Below are positions 58,354-64,000 of a stretch of DNA of 64,000 nt, in pieces. This DNA comes from Bradyrhizobium sp. RP6 (GTDB lineage: Bacteria; Pseudomonadota; Alphaproteobacteria; Rhizobiales; Xanthobacteraceae): contig NZ_RQIT01000002.1 of the NCBI RefSeq assembly GCF_003837805.1, forward strand, positions 62,001-126,000. Reading direction: 5' to 3'. The notes under the pieces were generated by a model, which ran no database searches, was not told the DNA's origin, and saw nothing but the letters and a program-made list of their open reading frames with translations. Position numbers and translations under genes: made by a program. Each line of letters opens with the position of its first letter. Position 1 is the stretch's first letter.

Positions 58354-61296
58354 GTGCTTATCAAGCGAACACACCAGCGTTCCGATCGCCGAGGTTCCGT
58401 CGCCGAATCCCTTGCGGGCCAGGGCGGGGGACTTGATCGCCGCACGTTCCTGCGCAAGTCCGGCCTGGCCGGCGGCGCTCTCGCAGCGTTGGGGACCATG
58501 CCCGTCGTCAACGTGCGCAGGACGGAAGCGGCCGCTGCCGGCCCGCTCGCGGCCGGCGCCACCGTCAAGAAGAGCGTCTGCACGCATTGCGCCGTAGGCT
58601 GCACCGTGACGGCGGAAGTGCTCAATGGCGTCTGGATCGGGCAGGAGCCGAGCTGGGATTCGCCGATCAATCGCGGCTCGCATTGCGCCAAGGGCGCTTC
58701 GGTGCGCGAGCTCGTGCACAGCGACCGCCGCCTGCGCTATCCGATGAAGCTGGTGAACGGGCAGTGGACGCGCGTGTCGTGGGACACGGCGGTGAACGAG
58801 ATCGGCGACAAGCTGCTCCAGGTTCGCGAGAAGTCGGGCAGTGATTCCGTCTACTGGCTCGGCTCGGCCAAGATGACGAACGAAGGAGCCTACCTGTTCC
58901 GCAAACTCGGCGCGTTCTGGGGCACCAACAACACCGATCATCAGGCGCGGATCTGCCACTCCACCACCGTCACCGGCGTCGCCAATACCTGGGGCTACGG
59001 CGCGATGACGAACAGCATCAACGATATGCGCAACTCCAAGACGATGCTGTTCATCGGCAGCAACGCCGCGGAAGCGCATCCCGTCAGCATGCAGCACCTG
59101 CTGGAATCCAAGGAGCTCAACAAGGCGAACTTCATCGTTTTCGATCCGCGCCTGACTCGCACCGCGGCGCATGCCACCGAATATGTCCGGATCCGTCCCG
59201 GCACCGACATTCCCGTGCTCTACGGCATGATGTGGCACATCCTGAAGAATGGCTGGGAAGACAAGGAATTCATCGCCCAGCGCGTCTACGGTTTCGACGA
59301 CCTGCGCAAGGAGGTCGAGAAGTGGAACCCGCAGGAGGTCGAGCGCGTCACCGGCGTGCCCGCCGCGCAGCTCGAGCGCGTCGCCAAGATGTTCGCGACG
59401 GTCAAGCCCGCGACCATCATCTGGTGCATGGGCCAGACCCAGCACACGGTTGGCACCGCCAATGTGCGGGCGAGCTGCATCGCGCTGCTGATGACCGGCA
59501 ACGTCGGAAAAGCCGGCGCCGGCGCCAACATCCTGCGCGGCCATGACAACGTGCAGGGCGCGACCGACGTCGGCCTCGATATCGTGACGTTGCCGTTCTA
59601 CTACGGCCTTGCGGAGGGCGCCTGGAAGCACTGGTCTCGGGTCTGGGAGGTTGATTACGATTATCTCGTCTCCCGCTTCGACGAGAAGAAGCTGATGGAG
59701 ACGCCAGGCATCCCGCTGACGCGGTGGTTCGATGCTGCGTTGTTGCCGAAGGCCGATGTCGCACAGAAGGACAATGTCAAGGCCGTATTCGTGCAAGGCC
59801 ACGCCAGCAACAGCATCACCCGCATTCCGGAGTCGCTGAAGGGCCTGAAGGCGCTGGAGCTGCTGGTGATCGCCGATCCGCACCCGACCACCTGGGCGTC
59901 TCTGGCGGTCGAGGCGGGACGCAAGGATGGCGTCTATATCCTGCCTGTGGCCACGCAGTTCGAATGCAAGGGATCGCGCGTCGCCTCCAATCGCTCGATG
60001 CAGTGGGGCGAACAGATCGTCAAGCCGATCTTCGAGTCCAAGGACGACCTCGAGATCATCTATTTGTTGGCGAAGAAGTTCGGCTTCGCCGACAAGATGT
60101 TCAAGAACATCAAGGTCGAGAACGATCTCCCGGTCGCCGAGGATGTGCTGCGCGAGATCAACCGCGGCAGCTGGTCGACCGGTTATTGCGGGCAGTCGCC
60201 GGAACGCATCAAGGCGCACATGAAGAACCAGCACAAGTTCGACCTGGTGACGTTGCGTGCACCCAAGGACGATCCGGAGGTCGGCGGTGACTATTACGGC
60301 CTGCCTTGGCCGTGCTGGGGCTCGCCCGAGGTGAAGCATCCCGGCTCGCCGCTGCTCTACAACAACAATCTGCACGTGATGGATGGCGGTGGCGCGTTCC
60401 GTCCGCGCTTCGGCATCGAACGCGAGGAAAAGCTGCCGGACGGCGCGACGCGGAAGGTGAGCCTGCTCGCCGACAAATCCTTTTCCAAGGGCTCGGAGAT
60501 CGAGGACGGTTATCCCGAGTTCACGCTGGCGAGCCTGAAGAAGCTCGGCTGGGACCAGGATCTCACCGAGGCTGAAATGGCGACGATCCAGAGAGTCAAT
60601 CCGGCCAATCCGGACGCGGTGTCCTGGGCGCTCGACCTCTCCGGCGGCATCCAGCGCGTCGCGCTGAAGCACGGTTGCGTGCCCTTCGGCAACGGCAAGG
60701 CACGCATGAATGCGTTCGGCCTGCCGGACCCGATTCCGGTGCACCGCGAACCGATCTACACGCCGCGCGTCGATCTCGTCGAGAAATATCCGACCTTGCC
60801 CGATGCCAAGCAGTTCCGCCTGCCCAATATCGGCTTCTCGGTGCAGAAGGCGGCGGTGGAAAAGGGGATCGCAAAGCAGTTTCCGCTGATCCTTTCCTCG
60901 GGCCGTCTCGTCGAATACGAAGGCGGCGGCGAGGAAACCCGCACCAATCCATGGCTCGCGGAATTGCAGCAGGACATGTTCATCGAGATCAGCCCGGCCG
61001 ATGCCGCCGATCGCGGCATCAAGGACGGCGGCTGGGTCTGGGTGAGCGGTGCCGAGAACAATTCACGTGCCAGGATGAAGGCGCTGGTGACCGAACGCGT
61101 CGGCAAGGGCGTCGCCTGGATGCCGTTCCATTTCGGCGGCTGGTTCGGTGGCAACGACCTGCGCAAGAACTATCCCGCCGGAACCGATCCGATCGTGCTC
61201 GGCGAGAGCGCCAACACGATCACGAGCTACGGCTACGATCCTGCGACGGGCATGCAGGAGCCGAAGGTCACGCTTTGTCAGATCGTCGCAGCCTGA
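58354..61296 (+). CDS. fdhA: Formate dehydrogenase alpha (catalytic) subunit, Tat-exported molybdopterin enzyme
   Basis: Protein of 980 residues starting at a GTG with GGGAGG before it. The Tat signal is DRRTFLRKSGLAGGALAALG (about residues 29-48). A [4Fe-4S] cluster is bound by Cys76, Cys79, Cys83 and Cys111. The molybdenum or tungsten ligand is Cys201 in ARICHSTTV, followed by the catalytic-site His; it is the cysteine, not the selenocysteine, form. The rest follows the molybdopterin oxidoreductase domains, ending with the dinucleotide-binding barrel (MFIEISPADAADRGIKDGGWVWV). It oxidises formate to CO2 in the periplasm and passes electrons to the beta subunit. Confidence 0.95.
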   Translation: MLIKRTHQRSDRRGSVAESLAGQGGGLDRRTFLRKSGLAGGALAALGTMPVVNVRRTEAAAAGPLAAGATVKKSVCTHCAVGCTVTAEVLNGVWIGQEPSWDSPINRGSHCAKGASVRELVHSDRRLRYPMKLVNGQWTRVSWDTAVNEIGDKLLQVREKSGSDSVYWLGSAKMTNEGAYLFRKLGAFWGTNNTDHQARICHSTTVTGVANTWGYGAMTNSINDMRNSKTMLFIGSNAAEAHPVSMQHLLESKELNKANFIVFDPRLTRTAAHATEYVRIRPGTDIPVLYGMMWHILKNGWEDKEFIAQRVYGFDDLRKEVEKWNPQEVERVTGVPAAQLERVAKMFATVKPATIIWCMGQTQHTVGTANVRASCIALLMTGNVGKAGAGANILRGHDNVQGATDVGLDIVTLPFYYGLAEGAWKHWSRVWEVDYDYLVSRFDEKKLMETPGIPLTRWFDAALLPKADVAQKDNVKAVFVQGHASNSITRIPESLKGLKALELLVIADPHPTTWASLAVEAGRKDGVYILPVATQFECKGSRVASNRSMQWGEQIVKPIFESKDDLEIIYLLAKKFGFADKMFKNIKVENDLPVAEDVLREINRGSWSTGYCGQSPERIKAHMKNQHKFDLVTLRAPKDDPEVGGDYYGLPWPCWGSPEVKHPGSPLLYNNNLHVMDGGGAFRPRFGIEREEKLPDGATRKVSLLADKSFSKGSEIEDGYPEFTLASLKKLGWDQDLTEAEMATIQRVNPANPDAVSWALDLSGGIQRVALKHGCVPFGNGKARMNAFGLPDPIPVHREPIYTPRVDLVEKYPTLPDAKQFRLPNIGFSVQKAAVEKGIAKQFPLILSSGRLVEYEGGGEETRTNPWLAELQQDMFIEISPADAADRGIKDGGWVWVSGAENNSRARMKALVTERVGKGVAWMPFHFGGWFGGNDLRKNYPAGTDPIVLGESANTITSYGYDPATGMQEPKVTLCQIVAA

Positions 61297-61309
61297 GAGG
61301 AGCACGCAC

Positions 61310-61906
61310 ATGGCTCGGATGAAATTTCTCTGCGACGCTGATCGCTGCATCGAGTGCAACGCCTGCGTCACCGCCTGCAAGAACGAGCATGAGGTGCCTT
61401 GGGGCATCAACCGGCGCCGCGTCGTCACCATCAACGACGGCAAGCCGGGCGAGCGCTCTATTTCGATGGCCTGCATGCACTGCACCGACGCGCCCTGTGC
61501 GGCGGTGTGCCCGGTGAACTGTTTCTACACCACCGCAGATGCCGTGGTGCTGCACTCCAAGGACCTCTGCATCGGTTGCGGCTATTGCTTCTATGCGTGC
61601 CCGTTCGGCGCGCCGCAATATCCGAAGGTCGGGAACTTCGGCTCACGCGGCAAGATGGACAAATGCACCTATTGCGCCGGCGGCCCTGAGGCCGACGGCA
61701 GCAAGGAGGAGTACGAGAAATACGGTGCGAACCGGCTGGCCGAGGGAAAGCTGCCGCTATGTGCCGAAATGTGCTCGACCAAGTCGTTGCTTGCGGGCGA
61801 CGGCGAGATCATTGCGCAGATCTACAAGGAGCGCGTCATGAAGCGCGGCTATGGCTCGGGCGCATGGGGCTGGAAGACCGCATATCGCGAGACAATCGAG
61901 TCCTGA
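61310..61906 (+). CDS. fdh3B: Formate dehydrogenase beta (Fe-S) subunit
   Basis: Protein of 198 residues with four ferredoxin-type cysteine groups: CDADRCIECNACVTACKNEH, CMHCTDAPCAAVCPVNC, CIGCGYCFYACPFGAP and a C-terminal group with CTYC and CAEMC. It therefore carries four [4Fe-4S] clusters and conducts electrons from the catalytic subunit to the membrane cytochrome b. It has no export signal of its own and is presumably carried through Tat with the alpha subunit. Confidence 0.94.
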   Translation: MARMKFLCDADRCIECNACVTACKNEHEVPWGINRRRVVTINDGKPGERSISMACMHCTDAPCAAVCPVNCFYTTADAVVLHSKDLCIGCGYCFYACPFGAPQYPKVGNFGSRGKMDKCTYCAGGPEADGSKEEYEKYGANRLAEGKLPLCAEMCSTKSLLAGDGEIIAQIYKERVMKRGYGSGAWGWKTAYRETIES

Positions 61907-61946
61907 CGTGGGCAGCCGAAGGGCGCGCAAGACCGGGGAGGACGTG

Positions 61947-62948
61947 ATGACGTCGTTTGGAAGGTCCATTCGTCTGGCGTTGGGCGCCTGGGCGCTGCTT
62001 CTCTTGATGACGGTAGTGCCCGCGAGTGCTCAGCAGGTCAACCCGACGGCGAGCGCGGTCAAGGAGCAGCAGCTTCTGCAGGAGCTCAACCGGATTCAGG
62101 GCCGCGTCAGCATTCCCGATCAGCGCTCCGGCGTTCTCGAGCAGCCGCAGGGACGGGAATGGCGGGAATTCCGCAACGTGACGCTGCGGTGGATCGGCGG
62201 CATTGCCATCCTCGGCATGATCGCAGGCATCGTGATCTTCTATCTGACCGTGGGGATGGTGCGGCTCGAAGCCGGACGGTCGGGCCGCACCATCGTGCGC
62301 TTCAACGGATTCGAGCGGTTCGTGCACTGGATGACGGCAAGCTGCTTCATTGTCCTGGCCATTTCCGGGCTGAACATCACGTTCGGTCGACCGTTGCTGT
62401 TGCCTTTGATCGGATTCGAGGCTTTCTCGGAATGGTCGCAATGGGCTAAGTACGCTCACAACTATCTGAGCTTCCCGTTCACCATCGGCGTCGTCCTGAT
62501 CTTCCTGATGTGGATCGGCGGCAATATTCCGAGCAAGGTGGATATCGAATGGGCGAAGCGCGGCGGCGGCCTGATCGGACATGATCATCCGCCGGCCTAC
62601 CGCTTCAATGGCGGCCAGAAGATGATCTACTGGATCGTCGTGATCGGCGGCGGGCTCGTCGCAGCGTCCGGATATGCGCTGATGTTCCCGTTCTACGGCA
62701 CGGGAATCGAGGGCATGCAAATGGCCCAGATCGTCCACTCGATCGTGGCGGTCCTGTTCGTCGCGGCGATGATCGCGCACATCTATATCGGCACCATCGG
62801 GATGGAAGGTGCGTTCGAGGCCATGGGCTCTGGCGAGGTCGACGTCAACTGGGCTCGCGAGCACCATAGCCTCTGGCTCGACGAGCAGAAGGCGCGGACC
62901 GGACCGAACGACGGACAACCGCAACCCGCAACCGCGGCGGCCGAATAG
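61947..62948 (+). CDS. Formate dehydrogenase gamma (cytochrome b) subunit
   Basis: Protein of 333 residues: a signal-like N-terminal segment (LALGAWALLLLMTVVPASAQ), a periplasmic stretch of about 55 residues, then about five hydrophobic segments. The cytochrome b pattern is clear: RFNGFERFVHWMTASCFIVLAISGL with a haem-ligand His, a further His in KYAHNYLSF, and QIVHSIVAVLFVAAMIAHIYIG near the end. It anchors the complex and passes electrons to the quinone pool. A ribosome site GGGGAGGA precedes the ATG at 61947. Confidence 0.92.
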   Translation: MTSFGRSIRLALGAWALLLLMTVVPASAQQVNPTASAVKEQQLLQELNRIQGRVSIPDQRSGVLEQPQGREWREFRNVTLRWIGGIAILGMIAGIVIFYLTVGMVRLEAGRSGRTIVRFNGFERFVHWMTASCFIVLAISGLNITFGRPLLLPLIGFEAFSEWSQWAKYAHNYLSFPFTIGVVLIFLMWIGGNIPSKVDIEWAKRGGGLIGHDHPPAYRFNGGQKMIYWIVVIGGGLVAASGYALMFPFYGTGIEGMQMAQIVHSIVAVLFVAAMIAHIYIGTIGMEGAFEAMGSGEVDVNWAREHHSLWLDEQKARTGPNDGQPQPATAAAE

Positions 62949-62976
62949 GTCGGATCAGCAAAGCGGGCGCTCCGAC

Positions 62977-63180
62977 CTACTGAGCCGGCTCTTTCGCAAA
63001 CAGGACGGAGCGGTCCTGCAGATCCTGCTCGGGTAGCCCGTTCGCCTGGCCCGTCTGCATGTCTTGAATGGATGCCATGCCGTGCTGACCGGAATGGAAC
63101 ACTGCATGCGACCTGAACACGTTGCTGGCCGCACCGGCGAGAAGCATGGCTGCAATAAGCGAGAGCATGAGGGGTTTCAT
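62977..63180 (-). CDS. Small exported protein (67 residues), unknown function
   Basis: Protein MKPLMLSLIAAMLLAGAASNVF... of 67 residues with a Sec signal peptide and a hydrophilic mature part (SHAVFHSGQHGMASIQDMQTGQANGLPEQDLQDRSVLFAKEP). It converges with the formate dehydrogenase operon. No domain recognised. A gap of 194 bases to the next gene holds nothing recognisable. Confidence 0.65.
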   Translation of the reverse strand: MKPLMLSLIAAMLLAGAASNVFRSHAVFHSGQHGMASIQDMQTGQANGLPEQDLQDRSVLFAKEPAQ

Positions 63181-63374
63181 GCGTATCTCCGTCTGCCATC
63201 TCCACCCGGCACGACGAATACATCCAGATTGTCCGGCCGGATGTGAGCCACTTCACAGCGATCGGTTCCACAAGCGTTGAAACGGAGCCTGTTCTGCAAG
63301 CAGCCAGCACTTGCGCCATCAACATGCAAGCCATCCGCTACGCGGGACCTCGCCCCAACGATGTGCCATCACGG

Positions 63375-64000
63375 TTAATCGGACAGAGTGAGCCTGCCGC
63401 GTGCCGGGTGTCGCGTCTTGCGCGGGGCGATGGCCGGCACCAATGCGGGCGACTCCCCCGCGAGGCGGAGCGCAAAATAGGCGATGGTCGCTTGAAGACC
63501 GTCTTTTAGGGCCACCCGCGGACGCCATCCCAGAATCTTCTCCGCTGCATCGATCACGGGCTTGCGCCGCTTGGGATCGTCCTTTGGCAGCGCTTCGAAG
63601 CGAAGCGGGGAAGCCGATTCGGTGCATGCCAGAACTTCACGAGCGATCGCCTCGATCGTGACCTCGTGCGGATTGCCGAGATTGCATGGACCGGTGACAG
63701 AAGCGGGGCTCTCCATCAAGAGCTGAAGCCCCCGCACGAGATCGTCGACGAAGCAGAAGCTGCGGGTTTGCGTGCCTTGGCCGTAGATCGTGATTGGCTC
63801 TCCGCGCAAGGCCTGCACGATGAAGTTGGAGACGACGCGCCCGTCATTCTCGAGCATGCGAGGGCCATAGGTGTTGAAGATGCGGGCGACCTTGATCTCG
63901 GTCCCCTGCGTGCGCCGGTAGTCGAACATCAGCGTCTCCGCGGCGCGCTTGCCCTCGTCGTAGCAGGCCCGCGGTCCGATCGGGTTGACGTTGCCGAGAT
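63375..64000 (-). CDS. NAD-dependent epimerase/dehydratase, UDP-glucuronate decarboxylase-like, 3' part (runs off the window)
   Basis: The open frame continues to the right edge (about 208 residues visible). At the edge it shows the catalytic YxxxK of extended SDR enzymes ([12 protein letters not shown]), followed by [55 protein letters not shown], typical of UDP-glucuronate decarboxylase (UDP-xylose synthase). It makes nucleotide sugars for surface polysaccharide. The cofactor-binding N-terminus lies outside the window. Confidence 0.85.
   Translation of the reverse strand, partial: LGNVNPIGPRACYDEGKRAAETLMFDYRRTQGTEIKVARIFNTYGPRMLENDGRVVSNFIVQALRGEPITIYGQGTQTRSFCFVDDLVRGLQLLMESPASVTGPCNLGNPHEVTIEAIAREVLACTESASPLRFEALPKDDPKRRKPVIDAAEKILGWRPRVALKDGLQATIAYFALRLAGESPALVPAIAPRKTRHPARGRLTLSD

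Noticed and set aside
58951..58959. Selenocysteine in the formate dehydrogenase active site
   Set aside because: The metal-ligand codon is TGC (Cys201), not TGA, and no selenocysteine insertion hairpin is required.
58327..60744. 805-codon open frame on the minus strand opposite fdhA
   Set aside because: It is an antisense shadow of a clear molybdopterin enzyme; composition is His/Arg/Asp-rich as expected of a complementary frame in GC-rich DNA, with no recognisable domain.
1..64000. Genomic island or prophage
   Set aside because: No integrase, transposase, tRNA gene or target-site duplication was seen, and codon use is uniform apart from the short lower-GC regulatory gaps.

Overview
This 64 kb window is high-GC DNA that reads like the chromosome of a Bradyrhizobium-type alphaproteobacterium. 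The reasons are many ABC uptake operons, a Tat-exported formate dehydrogenase locus with its characteristic DUF6505/DUF6352/DUF3305/DUF3306 genes, several short exported proteins, and tight ATGA/TTGA gene overlaps. This assignment is an inference from gene content, not a database match. I saw no tRNA, rRNA, CRISPR array, transposase or phage gene.

Layout. 1-12.8 kb (+): the 3' end of an SDR dehydrogenase, an FMO-like flavoprotein, then two consecutive complete dipeptide/oligopeptide ABC transporters. Each transporter is preceded by a -24/-12 (sigma54-like) promoter candidate. 13.0-23.9 kb (-): an 11-gene operon that would carry hydroxyquinol ring cleavage to 3-oxoadipate (intradiol dioxygenase plus maleylacetate reductase). 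It also encodes an amidohydrolase, a beta-hydroxyacid dehydrogenase, an FAD-linked oxidase, a Dabb protein, a ribose-type ABC importer and a YciI-like protein. A LysR regulator is divergent. 24-30.1 kb (+): the LysR gene, a xylulokinase-type sugar kinase and a second ribose-type ABC importer. 30.2-37.4 kb: a surface-polysaccharide group (GIPC-transferase-like protein, GT4 glycosyltransferase, Wzx-type flippase, FAD monooxygenase-like protein, CelD-like acyltransferase).

38.0-49.3 kb (+): an amide/formamide utilisation operon headed by AmiC-like and AmiR-like (ANTAR) regulators. They are followed by a UrtABCDE/FmdDEF-type ABC importer, a formamidase, a two-domain nitrilase-family amidohydrolase whose second domain has lost its nucleophilic cysteine, an SDR and an orphan Bug-type binding protein. 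A strong intrinsic terminator lies just upstream of amiC, preceded by a leader with alternative pairings. This fits control by AmiR antitermination.

49.3-51.6 kb: small membrane or exported proteins and a WD40-cytochrome c fusion. 51.6-62.9 kb: a periplasmic molybdenum formate dehydrogenase (alpha, Fe-S beta, cytochrome b gamma, small Tat subunit) with accessory genes, including a TorD-family chaperone fused to an N-terminal Cro/YdaS-like helix-turn-helix. The right edge holds a small exported protein and part of a UDP-glucuronate decarboxylase-like gene.

The most interesting points are the ANTAR-controlled amide operon with its half-dead tandem nitrilase, the HTH-TorD fusion with an operator-like repeat upstream, and the hydroxyquinol operon with its own sugar-type importer and no obvious ring hydroxylase. 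The paired sigma54-type promoters and a small membrane-peptide gene with a palindrome inside its promoter spacer also deserve a look.
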